Source of the DNA: DASVEE01 sp036399695 | GTDB lineage: Bacteria; Acidobacteriota; Thermoanaerobaculia; Gp7-AA8 | Length of the DNA: 32,549 nucleotides | Direction of reading: 5' to 3' | Assembly (NCBI GenBank): GCA_036399695.1 | Contig: DASWMP010000379.1 | Location: 1 to 32,549, forward strand | Shown: positions 1 to 7,683 of the stretch, in pieces | How positions within the stretch are numbered: position 1 is the first letter of the stretch | How the letters are laid out: each line of letters begins with the position of its first letter | Program-made: the position numbers and the translations under genes | Notes under the pieces: generated by a model | What the model was told of the DNA's origin: nothing | The model's input: the letters and a program-made list of their open reading frames with translations, nothing else | Databases searched by the model: none

Positions 1-654
1 GAGCCAGTGGCCAATCTCGTGCGTGCCGGTGTCACCCTCGTCGTACGGGGCGTAGCCGCCGCCCGGGAGCGAGGAGTAGAGGCACACGACGCCGTCCTGG
101 AGCGGACGCGACGCGTAGTCGGACGGGAAGGTCGCCCAGCCGAGATAGCCGCCGCCGCTGGTCGTGTAGAAGTTGAGGTCGCGGGCCGTTCCCTTGCGCA
201 GGGCAGTCTTCATGGCCGTTTCAGCCGTCGAGCCGAGGCCGGCGTTGAACCAGAGGTCGTTGACCGTGCGGTCGACCGAAGCGAGGGCGAAGCGGAAGCG
301 CGTCACAGCGCCGCCGGTCGCACCGCTGTAGGCGTCGTTGAGGACGCGGATCTGGTTGTCGATGAGCGTCTGGGAGATGTTGCCTTCGCCATTCGCCTTG
401 CTGATGACGTGGAAGTAAACGTTGATCGTCACCAACTGCCCGGCCGCCTCGACGCTGATGCCGCGGCTGCTGCGCTGCATCGAATTCGTGTGGGCTTCGA
501 GAGCGTCGATTTCGGCTTCGCTCTTGTCGCGGGTTCCGCAACGGTTCTCACCGTTGACGCCGTGAAGGATCTTGTCGTCCTTGTCGTTGGCCGCGAAGGC
601 GGTCGTACCGAGGGCGAGGAGGGCACTGAGAAGAATGGCGACTTTACGATGCAT
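1..654 (-). CDS. Secreted M43 (pappalysin-like) zinc metalloprotease, 3' end outside the window
   Basis: The first 218 codons are present and the frame runs off the window's left edge. Residues 1-22 form a signal peptide (MHRKVAILLSALLALGTTAFA), so the enzyme is exported. A propeptide-like stretch follows, containing the R-C-G-T sequence often seen near the N-terminus of M43 proteases (possible cysteine switch). The visible part ends at T-H-E-I-G-H-W-L, the start of the HExxHxxGxxH zinc site; the third ligand and Met-turn lie outside. The ATG at 654 has a good AGGAGA ribosome site about 8 bases upstream. M43 enzymes are secreted endopeptidases; the substrate here is unknown. The family call rests on the zinc motif and the Y-F-H-V-I segment. 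A sigma-54-type promoter lies upstream. Confidence 0.85.
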   Translation of the reverse strand, partial: MHRKVAILLSALLALGTTAFAANDKDDKILHGVNGENRCGTRDKSEAEIDALEAHTNSMQRSSRGISVEAAGQLVTINVYFHVISKANGEGNISQTLIDNQIRVLNDAYSGATGGAVTRFRFALASVDRTVNDLWFNAGLGSTAETAMKTALRKGTARDLNFYTTSGGGYLGWATFPSDYASRPLQDGVVCLYSSLPGGGYAPYDEGDTGTHEIGHWL

Positions 655-727
655 TAAACGTTTCTCCTGCGTTTTCTGTGTTGAATTTTGACCCCGGGGG
701 GCTTGCTGCGTTGTGCCCTCCTAAAGC

Positions 728-742
728 GCAACGGGGGTGCCA
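728..742 (-). promoter_or_regulatory. Sigma-54 (RpoN) -24/-12 promoter for the metalloprotease
   Basis: Read on the minus strand the sequence is TGGCACCCCCGTTGC: TGGCAC, five bases, TTGC. This matches the RpoN consensus including the invariant GG (-24) and GC (-12) at the right spacing. Transcription would start near 717, about 60 bases before the metalloprotease ATG. No sigma-70 hexamers of comparable quality are visible there. Confidence 0.6.
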
Positions 743-793
743 CGGCTCCGCAGGCTGTAAGTGCTTGATTCTATTGAAAAGCACTAACGCCGC

Positions 794-864
794 GAGGGTC
801 ACCCGCTGACCCTCTGGTCCAATCACTGCCCCGCCTTCCGGTAGCTGAAGTGACCCTTTGACCC
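794..864. promoter_or_regulatory. Candidate enhancer (upstream activating) sites: TGACCC palindrome plus two direct copies
   Basis: A perfect palindrome GAGGGTCA-N5-TGACCCTC lies at 794-814. Two further TGACCC copies lie at 851-856 and 859-864, with another at 689-694. Relative to the inferred RpoN start (about 717) the palindrome is centred near -87 and the direct pair near -140. That is the usual range for bacterial enhancer-binding-protein sites. A second inverted repeat AGTGCTT-N12-AAGCACT (760-785) sits between enhancer and promoter. The regulator's identity is unknown. Confidence 0.4.
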
Positions 865-968
865 ATTCGGACGAGCGCCGGGCGAGCCATACGATGGATG
901 GGCAAGGGGACCGATGAGACCAAGGGGATCGATCGAAGACATCGAGGCGCTGTCAGTCCCATTGCGAT

Positions 969-988
969 GATGTCTAATTGCGGACATC
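969..988. promoter_or_regulatory. Palindromic operator candidate upstream of imuA (possible LexA-type box)
   Basis: GATGTC-N8-GACATC is a perfect 6-bp inverted repeat with an 8-bp spacer, 75-94 bases upstream of the imuA start. imuA-imuB-dnaE2 cassettes are classically LexA-controlled. The LexA motif of this lineage is not known to me, so assigning it to LexA is inference. It could also serve the divergent metalloprotease side of this gap. Confidence 0.35.
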
Positions 989-1014
989 GCTTCAGTTACA
1001 CGCCGTCGATGCAC

Positions 1015-1060
1015 GATTACCGCACGTTGACCTACGCCTGATTACCGCCTTACGTTATAG
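1015..1060 (+). promoter_or_regulatory. imuA promoter region with direct GATTACCGC repeats
   Basis: GATTACCGC occurs at 1015-1023 and again at 1040-1048, 25 bases apart, bracketing a -35-like TTGACC (1027-1032). A weak -10-like TACGTT follows at 1051-1056, only about 6 bases before the GTG start. If used, this would give a leaderless or nearly leaderless mRNA. The repeats could be an operator overlapping the promoter. The rest of the 655-1062 gap holds no gene. Confidence 0.3.
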
Positions 1061-1062
1061 GC

Positions 1063-1878
1063 GTGACGGCTACGGCTCGCGCTCTCGAAGAAGTTCAATT
1101 TCGTCTCTTCCGCCCCGTCCTCGTCACCCCTCCACAGATAGTAGAGACTCCCCCGCCCTCGCCCGTTCGTGATGACGTACGGCAGCTTCGGGCGACGCTC
1201 GCCGGAACGGTCGCGGCGCAGGTGACGAGCGCGACGGAGCTGCTCCGCGCCCTCGACCGCACCCGTCGCGAAGAAACGATCCCCACGACTCTCGATGCCT
1301 TCGACGAGCTCCTTGGCGGCGGCCTGCCTCGCGGCCGGATGGTCGAGCTGACCGGCCGCCGCGCCGCCGGACGCTTCTCCACGGTCATGGCCGCCCTCGC
1401 CGCGGCGACGAGCATGGGGGAAGCAGCGGTGCTGGTCGACCTCGGCGACCATCTCGACCCGCAACTGGCCGAGGAGAATGGCGTCGACCTGCGCCGGCTG
1501 CTCTGGATCCGTCCGAAAACGCTCAAGCAGGCCGTGATGAGCACCGAGATGATCGCCGCGACCGGCTTCCAACTCGTGGTGCTGGACGTCGGCCTTCACC
1601 CGATCCGCAGCCGCCGCGTTCCGGATGCGTCCTGGGTCCGCCTCGCCCGGACCGCAGAGGCGAACGGTACGGCGCTGCTGGTCTCGACTCCTTATCCGCT
1701 GACCGGGACCGCGTCAGAGGCGGTGGTGCTGGCGGAACGCTCTCGTACGAAGTGGCTCGGCCGCGGCAAGTCCCCCCGGCTCCTGGCCGCGATCTCCACG
1801 GAGCTGACGCTGATGAAGCACCGTCACCGCAAGCCCGGCTCACAGGCGCAGGTGACTTTCGCAGGGGGCGCACGATGA
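1063..1878 (+). CDS. imuA: ImuA, RecA-like accessory factor of mutagenic translesion synthesis
   Basis: This 271-aa protein is the first gene of the cassette, followed by imuB and dnaE2. Residues about 70-230 have the RecA-like fold pattern: T-L-D-A-F-D-E-L-L-G-G-G-L-P-R-G, a Walker-A-position loop (T-G-R-R-A-A-G-R-F-S), and a Walker-B-like hydrophobic strand ending in L-D-V-G. The loop lacks the usual GKT/GKS lysine, so ATP binding may be lost. ImuA proteins act with ImuB and DnaE2 at damaged replication forks after SOS induction. The GTG at 1063 is the only plausible start because an in-frame TGA lies about 25 bases upstream. No Shine-Dalgarno sequence is visible. Assignment rests on context plus fold. 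Confidence 0.8.
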   Translation: MTATARALEEVQFRLFRPVLVTPPQIVETPPPSPVRDDVRQLRATLAGTVAAQVTSATELLRALDRTRREETIPTTLDAFDELLGGGLPRGRMVELTGRRAAGRFSTVMAALAAATSMGEAAVLVDLGDHLDPQLAEENGVDLRRLLWIRPKTLKQAVMSTEMIAATGFQLVVLDVGLHPIRSRRVPDASWVRLARTAEANGTALLVSTPYPLTGTASEAVVLAERSRTKWLGRGKSPRLLAAISTELTLMKHRHRKPGSQAQVTFAGGAR

Positions 1879-1884
1879 TCGGGG

Positions 1885-1990
1885 CGAACGATGGGACAGA
1901 TCGGGCCTATAGGACAGATGGGCCCTATGAAAACCGCTGTCCGGAAAAACCGGGTCACCATGAGTCCCATCTGTCCCATTGGTCCCCCGG
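1885..1990. repeat. Dispersed GATRGGAC palindrome, copy 1 (imuA-imuB gap)
   Basis: Tandem units related to GATGGGACAGAT occupy 1890-1926. A reverse-complement unit (GTCCCATCTGTCCCATTGG) occupies 1964-1982, leaving a loop of about 35 bases. The arms can pair over about 15 bp with one mismatch, so the polycistronic mRNA could fold here. Translation of the repeat gives a collagen-like Gly-Pro-Ile/Met pattern with no sign of being a gene. Confidence 0.7.
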
Positions 1991-2011
1991 CCACTCCCGC
2001 AGGCTCCGCCC

Positions 2012-3517
2012 ATGACCCGCCTGGCCTGTTTTCTCGTGCCCCTGTTCCCTCTGGCCGCGCGGCTGCGCAGCGAGCCGGAGCTGTTGCAGGAAGCCGTGGC
2101 CATCGTGGAGGGCAACGGTCCTGCCGCGCATGTCGTCGCGGCGACACGGCGGGCACGCAGCAAGGGGGTCCGCACCGGTCACTCGCTCGCGCAGGCGCGC
2201 TCGATCATCCCGAAGCTGATCGCCCGCGGACGCGACCCCGAGTGCGAGCGCACCGCGCAGGAAGCGCTGCTCGAAGTGGCCGAGACCTTCTCCCCCCGCG
2301 TCGAAGACGCCGGTGAAGGCGTCGTCTTCGTCGACGTGAGCGGCATGGAACGTCACTTCGACAGCGAAGAAGAGCTGGGGAAAGCCGCCATCCGCGCGGC
2401 CGGCGACATCGGCTTACCGGTGCGCGTCGGGATCGCCGCGAGCAAGCTCGCCGCGCGCGTCGCCGCGGAGTTGCCGAAGTCTCCCGTCATCGTTCCCGCC
2501 GGCGGTGAGGCGGAGTTCCTCGCTCCTCTCCCGCTCGGACGCCTCACCCCGGAGCTCGACGCCGCCACGACGCTCCAGCGCTGGGGGATCAAGTCGATCG
2601 GCGAGCTGGCCCGCCTGCCGGAATCCGAGCTCGCCTCCCGCCTCGGCGAGATCGGCCGCGACATCCACTCCGCCGCCCGCGGCCTCGATCCCCGTCCCCT
2701 CATCCCGCGCGCCCTCCCGCCGGAGTTCCGCGAAGGGATGGAGCTCGAATGGCCGCTCGTCGCCCTCGAGCCGTTCCTCTTCATTGCTTCTTCCGCGCTC
2801 GATCGCCTGGCCAAGCGCCTCGAGATCCAGGGCTTCGCCTGCAAGCGGCTGGAGATGACGATGACGCTCGAGCCGGACGGCTTCCACGCGCGCGCCATCG
2901 ACCTCCCGGCGCCGACGCGCGACGTCAAGACGATGCTGACGCTTCTCCGTCTCGATCTCGAGAAAACGCCTCCCGGCGCGCCGGTCACCGGCTTCACGCT
3001 CGTCGCCCATCCGGACCGTCCACGACGCGCACAGCTCTCCCTCTTCGGTCCGTCCGCGCTGTCTCCCGAGAAGCTCGCGACGACCATCGCCCGGCTCGTG
3101 GCCATGCTCGGCGAAGACCGCGTCGGTATGGCCATGGCCGTCGATGGCCATCTCCCCGACCGTTACGCCGTCGGCGACTTCGCCCCTCCACCACCGCCCG
3201 ATCTCAAACGCAAGCCATGCAAGAGCCGCGGCCTCCTCGCCGCCCGTGTCTTCCGCCCACCAGTAAAGGTGGACGTGATCACCCGCCCCTCCCGCACCGA
3301 CGAACCAGGCGAAGTGCAGATCGAAGCCATCGAAGGAGAAGGCGACCTCTCCGGCCCCGTCCGCGTCTCCTCCGGCCCCTGGCAGGTGGAAGAAGGCTGG
3401 TGGCGCGAAGGCCGCGACTCGCGCGATTACTGGGACGTGGAACTGATGAGAGGTGGGAGCTATCGGGTGTTCAGGGGAGAGGAAAGGGCGTGGTTTGTGG
3501 ATGCGCGGTATGAGTGA
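2012..3517 (+). CDS. imuB: ImuB, Y-family polymerase-like adaptor (catalytically inactive type)
   Basis: 501 aa. The N-terminus M-T-R-L-A-C-F-L-V-P aligns with the first strand of Y-family polymerases but lacks the metal-binding Asp (F-x-D), as expected for ImuB. A palm-like F-V-D-V-S-G segment lies near residue 110, and a helix-hairpin-helix-type region (W-G-I-K-S-I-G-E-L-A-R-L) near residue 200. The motif Q-L-S-L-F-G near residue 345 is a textbook beta-clamp-binding site. ImuB is the scaffold that recruits DnaE2 and ImuA to the clamp. The ATG at 2012 is chosen over an upstream alternative because it begins the conserved strand. It lies 133 bases after imuA, separated by a palindromic repeat. 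Confidence 0.88.
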   Translation: MTRLACFLVPLFPLAARLRSEPELLQEAVAIVEGNGPAAHVVAATRRARSKGVRTGHSLAQARSIIPKLIARGRDPECERTAQEALLEVAETFSPRVEDAGEGVVFVDVSGMERHFDSEEELGKAAIRAAGDIGLPVRVGIAASKLAARVAAELPKSPVIVPAGGEAEFLAPLPLGRLTPELDAATTLQRWGIKSIGELARLPESELASRLGEIGRDIHSAARGLDPRPLIPRALPPEFREGMELEWPLVALEPFLFIASSALDRLAKRLEIQGFACKRLEMTMTLEPDGFHARAIDLPAPTRDVKTMLTLLRLDLEKTPPGAPVTGFTLVAHPDRPRRAQLSLFGPSALSPEKLATTIARLVAMLGEDRVGMAMAVDGHLPDRYAVGDFAPPPPPDLKRKPCKSRGLLAARVFRPPVKVDVITRPSRTDEPGEVQIEAIEGEGDLSGPVRVSSGPWQVEEGWWREGRDSRDYWDVELMRGGSYRVFRGEERAWFVDARYE

Positions 3518-3557
3518 GTGCTACGCTTTGAGCATCGATCGAGCAAACAGGTGACAG

Positions 3558-3767
3558 ATGGCCAAGACCCGTGTTTCTCCCAAATACCAGGTTGTGATCC
3601 CGAAAGAGATTCGAGAAGGCCTTTCCCTTCGCCCCGGCCAGGACCTGCAGATCATTCGCAAGGGCAATGTGATCGTGCTGGTGCCTGATCGTCCGATGTC
3701 GGCTTTTCGAGGGATCCTGCGCGGCATGTCCACCAAGGGCTATCGCGAAAAGAAGGATCGGTTGTGA
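3558..3767 (+). CDS. AbrB/MazE-fold antitoxin (VapB-type)
   Basis: 69 aa. Residues 1-48 form a SpoVT/AbrB swapped-hairpin DNA-binding domain (V-S-P-K-Y-Q-V-V-I-P-K-E-I-R, then L-R-P-G-Q-D-L-Q-I). A basic C-terminal tail probably wraps the toxin. Its stop overlaps the toxin start by four bases (GTGA), so the pair is translationally coupled. Such antitoxins neutralise the PIN toxin and autorepress the operon. The gene starts 40 bases after imuB and is on the same strand, so it may also be read from the cassette promoter. Confidence 0.85.
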   Translation: MAKTRVSPKYQVVIPKEIREGLSLRPGQDLQIIRKGNVIVLVPDRPMSAFRGILRGMSTKGYREKKDRL

Positions 3768-4141
3768 TCGTGGTCGATTCATCGGGTTGGCTAGAGTTTC
3801 TTACCGATGGAGTCCTGGCGGACGAGTATGCCAACCGGCTCCGGCAACCAGCGGCGGTGATCACGCCGACGATCGTGATGTACGAGGTGTACAAACACAC
3901 GAAACGTTTGCGCTCTGAAGAAGAAGCATGGGACGCGGTCGCCGCGATGCAGAAAACCCGGGTCCTCCCATTGACGGATGAGCTGGCGCTTCTCGCCGCC
4001 GATCTGAGTCTGATGCACAAGCTTCCCATGGCGGATGCAATCGTTCTCGCCACGGCTCAAGCTCATGACGCAGAGGTAATCACGAGCGATTCCGACTTCG
4101 CCGATATCCCGGGCGTTGTGTACATCCCCAAGAAGCCGTAG
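3764..4141 (+). CDS. PIN-domain ribonuclease toxin (VapC-type)
   Basis: 125 aa, full PIN length. The acidic catalytic residues are in place: D5 (V-V-D-S-S), E41 (M-Y-E-V-Y), D91 (M-A-D-A-I-V-L-A) and D109/D111 (T-S-D-S-D-F). PIN toxins cleave specific RNAs, often initiator tRNA or rRNA, using Mg2+. The GTG start overlaps the antitoxin stop. The module sits between imuB and dnaE2, an unusual place for a toxin-antitoxin pair. It appears intact. The following 150 bases to dnaE2 contain no recognisable element. Confidence 0.87.
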   Translation: MIVVDSSGWLEFLTDGVLADEYANRLRQPAAVITPTIVMYEVYKHTKRLRSEEEAWDAVAAMQKTRVLPLTDELALLAADLSLMHKLPMADAIVLATAQAHDAEVITSDSDFADIPGVVYIPKKP

Positions 4142-4292
4142 CACCGTCCTACCACTCGTAGCCCCGCTCCACCCCTCGCCTCTGCGCACACTGCGTATCG
4201 AACTACCTCCCGTAGCGAATCGCTGACTCCTTTCCGAGTCATCGTTCAATGGTGAACCGTGAGCTTCCCGCCTCACGCCGGACCATCCACCA

Positions 4293-7200
4293 TTGCCTCC
4301 TCCTAAAGATTTCGACTCGCTCGCCATCACCCACTCCTCTCCCGGGGCGCAGAAGGAGAAGATCAAGGAACGCGCGGCGGGCGTCCCGCTTTCCGGGGAG
4401 TACGACCACCTTCCGTACGTTCACGAGCAATGGGGCGGGACGTATCGGGAAGAGGCGGCGCCGCCGGAGCTGCAAGGGCCGAAACGGAAGCGGCAACCGG
4501 CCCGGCCGTATGCGGAGTGCCGCAGCGCGAGCGCCTTCTCGTTTCTCAACGGCGCGAACCTGCCGGAGGACCTCGTCGCGCAGGCGGCGCAGAAAGAGCT
4601 GCCGGCGATGGCGCACATCGATACGAATGGCGTCTACGGTGCGCCGCGTTTTTACGGTGCGGCGAAGAAGGCCGGCATCAAGGCCATCGTCGGGGCGGAG
4701 CTGCGACTCGTCGAAGAGACGAAAGCCGGCCTGCGCGAGGCCGCGGAGCCACGGGAGGACGTCCGCGTCACGCTGCTCGTCGAGAACCGGCAGGGCTACA
4801 AGAATCTTTGCAAGCTGATCACGGCCGGCGCCCTGAAGCACCCGAAGGGCGAAGCGCGCTACACGTGGGAGCTGATCGAGCAGTACAACGAAGGGCTGCG
4901 CTGCCTCACCGGCGGGGACGAGGGGCCGCTCGCCGGCGTCGCGAACGCCGAAGCGATGCTGCACAAGATCGGCGGCATCTTCAAGGGACGCACGCACGTC
5001 GAGCTGCAGCGTCACCGGCGTCGGGACGAAGAGCATCGCAACATCGCCCTCGTCGATCTCGCCCGCCGTATGCGGCTGCCCCTCGTGGCGACGAACGGCG
5101 TCCGTTATGCACGTCCCGAGGACAAGGACCTGCACGACATCCTCACGTGCATCCGTGAAGGGGTCCACGTCGACAAAGCGGGCCGTCTCCTCGGCATCAA
5201 CCGCGAGCGGCACATCAAGAGCGCGGACGAAATGTGCGCCCTGTTCGCCGACCTGCCGGAAGCCATCGACGGCGCCTGGACGCTGGCGAACACGCTCGAC
5301 TTCACCCTGGCCGATCTCGGCTACCAGTTCCCCGACTACCCCCTGCCCGAAGGGGAAACGAACGACTCGTTCCTGCGCAAGATGACGTGGAACGCGGCGC
5401 GCGCACGCTTCCGTCCTTTGACCGGCAAGGCCCAGGCGCAGCTCGAAAAAGAGCTGAACATGATCGAGAAGCTGCAACTCGCCGGCTACTTCCTGATCGT
5501 CTGGGACATCGTCCAGTTCTGCAGGCGGGAGAACATCCTGGTGCAGGGACGCGGCTCCGCGGCCAACAGCGCGGTCTGTTACGCGCTCGGCATCACGGCG
5601 GTCGATCCCGTGAAGATGGAGCTCCTGTTCGAGCGCTTCCTGTCCGAGGAGCGCGGCGAATGGCCGGACATCGATTTGGATCTGCCGTCGGGCGGGCAGC
5701 GCGAGCGCGTTATCCAGCACGTGTACGCTCGCTACGGTCCGCACGGTGCGGCGATGACGGCCAACGTCATCACGTATCGCGACCGCTCCGCCGCGCGTGA
5801 GGTCGGCAAAGCGCTCGGCTACTCGCTCGAACAGGTGGACAAGCTGTCGAAGTCGGTCAGCACCTGGAACTTCGGCGAGATCCGCGAAAAGCTGGAGACG
5901 CTGCCGGAACAACTCGCCACCGCCGGCTTCGATCCGGAAGACCGGCGCGTGCAGCACTTCATGCGCCTCTACCTCCAGATCCAGAACCTGCCGCGCCACC
6001 TCGGGCAACATTCGGGCGGCATGGTGCTGGCGAAAGGACGCCTGGACGAGGTCGTGCCGCTCGAGCCGGCCTCCATGCCCGGCCGCGTCGTCATTCAGTG
6101 GGACAAGGAAGACTGCGCCGATCTCGGCATCATCAAAGTCGATCTCCTCGGCCTCGGCATGCTCGCGGCCATCGAAGAGATGATCCCGACGATCCGCACC
6201 AACGAAGGAAAAGAGGTCGACCTCGCCCACCTGCCGCAGGACGACCCGCTCGTTTACAAAATGCTCAACGAGGCCGACACCATCGGCATGTTCCAGGTGG
6301 AGAGCCGCGCGCAGATGGCGTCGCTGCCGCGCAATGCGCCGAAGATCTTCTACGACATCGTCGTGCAGGTGGCGATCATCCGCCCGGGGCCGATCGTCGG
6401 CGGCATGATCAAACCGTTCTTCGACCGTCGCCAGGGGAAAGTGCCGGTCGAGTACGCGCATCCTTCGCTCGAGCCGATCCTCAAGCGCACGCTCGGCGTG
6501 CCGCTGTTTCAGGAGCAACTGCTGCGCATCGCCATGGTGGCGGCCGACTTCACCGGCGGCGAGGCCGAAGAGCTCCGCCGGGCGATGGGCTTCAAGCGCT
6601 CGATGGAGCGGATGGCGGAGATCGACAAACGGCTGCGCGACGGGATGACGAGGAACGGCATCAGCGCCGAAGCGCAGGAACAGATCGTCCGATCGATCAC
6701 GTCGTTCGCGCTCTACGGCTTCCCGGAGTCGCACGCGGCGAGCTTCGCGCTGATCGCGTACGCCAGCGCGTATCTCAAGGCACGGCATCCCACGGCGTTC
6801 TACATGGCGCTGCTCAACGCGTGGCCGATGGGCTTCTATCATCCGGCCACGCTGATCAAAGACGCGGAGCGCCACGGCGTGAAGATCTTCCCGGTGGACG
6901 TGAACAAATCCGGTTGGAAGTGCCGGTGGGAAAACGGGGGCGTGCGGATGGGGCTCCGCTACGTGAAGGGGCTGCGTGCGGAGAGCGGCCTGCGGGTCGA
7001 GGCGGCACAACCGTTCACGTCCGCCGACGATCTGGCGCGGCGCGCCCGTCTGCGCGACGACCAGCTCACGAAGCTCGCCTACGCCGGCGCCCTCGCATCG
7101 TTCGGCATGACGCGACGCGCCGCGCTGTGGCAGGCGTCGTACGCGGCGAAGCCGGCGGGCGAGCTGTTCGAAGGAGTCTCGGAAACGCCTGATGCATCGC

Positions 7201-7625
7201 CGCTCCCGGAGATGTCGCGCATCGACGAGACGCTCGCCGATTACACGGCGACGGAGCTGACGACCGGCCCGCATCTCCTCGTCCACTACCGGAATCAACT
7301 GCGGAAGGACGGCGTCCTCAGTGCCGCCCAACTCAAGAACGTCCCGAACGGCAGCCGCGTCCTCACCGCCGGCGCCGTGATCGTGCGCCAGCGTCCCGGC
7401 ACGGCGAAGGGCTTCGTCTTCCTGACGCTGGAGGACGAGACCGGCCTCTCGCAGGCCATCGTCCGCCCCGATCTCTTCCGCGACGCCCGCTCGATCATCC
7501 TGGGCAGCCCCGGCCTCGTCGTCGAAGGGATCGTGCAGAACCAGGAGGGACAGGCTTCAGTGCGGGCGGAAAGATTCTGGCCGCTCGATGGTTTGCATGA
7601 CGTGCAGAGTCACGACTTCCACTGA
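4293..7625 (+). CDS. dnaE2: DnaE2, error-prone C-family DNA polymerase III alpha subunit
   Basis: 1110 aa, normal DnaE2 length. An N-terminal PHP domain starts near residue 73, but the usual metal-binding H-x-H is replaced (E-C-R-S-A-S), so PHP phosphoesterase activity is probably lost. The polymerase core has the Q-G-R-G-S-A-A-N-S motif, and the catalytic aspartates are in P-D-I-D-L-D-L-P-S. Helix-hairpin-helix and C-terminal OB-fold segments follow. DnaE2 extends mismatched or damaged primer ends with ImuA/ImuB on the beta clamp. The TTG start at 4293 is provisional: an in-frame stop lies 31 bases upstream and the first about 70 residues are atypical, so a later start is possible. Confidence 0.92.
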   Translation: MPPPKDFDSLAITHSSPGAQKEKIKERAAGVPLSGEYDHLPYVHEQWGGTYREEAAPPELQGPKRKRQPARPYAECRSASAFSFLNGANLPEDLVAQAAQKELPAMAHIDTNGVYGAPRFYGAAKKAGIKAIVGAELRLVEETKAGLREAAEPREDVRVTLLVENRQGYKNLCKLITAGALKHPKGEARYTWELIEQYNEGLRCLTGGDEGPLAGVANAEAMLHKIGGIFKGRTHVELQRHRRRDEEHRNIALVDLARRMRLPLVATNGVRYARPEDKDLHDILTCIREGVHVDKAGRLLGINRERHIKSADEMCALFADLPEAIDGAWTLANTLDFTLADLGYQFPDYPLPEGETNDSFLRKMTWNAARARFRPLTGKAQAQLEKELNMIEKLQLAGYFLIVWDIVQFCRRENILVQGRGSAANSAVCYALGITAVDPVKMELLFERFLSEERGEWPDIDLDLPSGGQRERVIQHVYARYGPHGAAMTANVITYRDRSAAREVGKALGYSLEQVDKLSKSVSTWNFGEIREKLETLPEQLATAGFDPEDRRVQHFMRLYLQIQNLPRHLGQHSGGMVLAKGRLDEVVPLEPASMPGRVVIQWDKEDCADLGIIKVDLLGLGMLAAIEEMIPTIRTNEGKEVDLAHLPQDDPLVYKMLNEADTIGMFQVESRAQMASLPRNAPKIFYDIVVQVAIIRPGPIVGGMIKPFFDRRQGKVPVEYAHPSLEPILKRTLGVPLFQEQLLRIAMVAADFTGGEAEELRRAMGFKRSMERMAEIDKRLRDGMTRNGISAEAQEQIVRSITSFALYGFPESHAASFALIAYASAYLKARHPTAFYMALLNAWPMGFYHPATLIKDAERHGVKIFPVDVNKSGWKCRWENGGVRMGLRYVKGLRAESGLRVEAAQPFTSADDLARRARLRDDQLTKLAYAGALASFGMTRRAALWQASYAAKPAGELFEGVSETPDASPLPEMSRIDETLADYTATELTTGPHLLVHYRNQLRKDGVLSAAQLKNVPNGSRVLTAGAVIVRQRPGTAKGFVFLTLEDETGLSQAIVRPDLFRDARSIILGSPGLVVEGIVQNQEGQASVRAERFWPLDGLHDVQSHDFH

Positions 7626-7683
7626 CGGCGATTGCTTCCAGCGCAAGAACGGTGGCGGTCGCTTTGCAACGAACGTAATCATC

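Noticed and set aside
1891..1990. Collagen-like Gly-Pro-Ile/Met peptide encoded in the imuA-imuB gap
   Set aside because: It is only the translation of the GATRGGAC repeat, and similar patterns appear at the other repeat copies.
4239..7331. Very long open frame (about 1030 codons) antisense to dnaE2
   Set aside because: It is a GC-rich antisense shadow with Arg/Glu/His-skewed composition and no domain. The plus strand encodes a complete DnaE2 with catalytic motifs.
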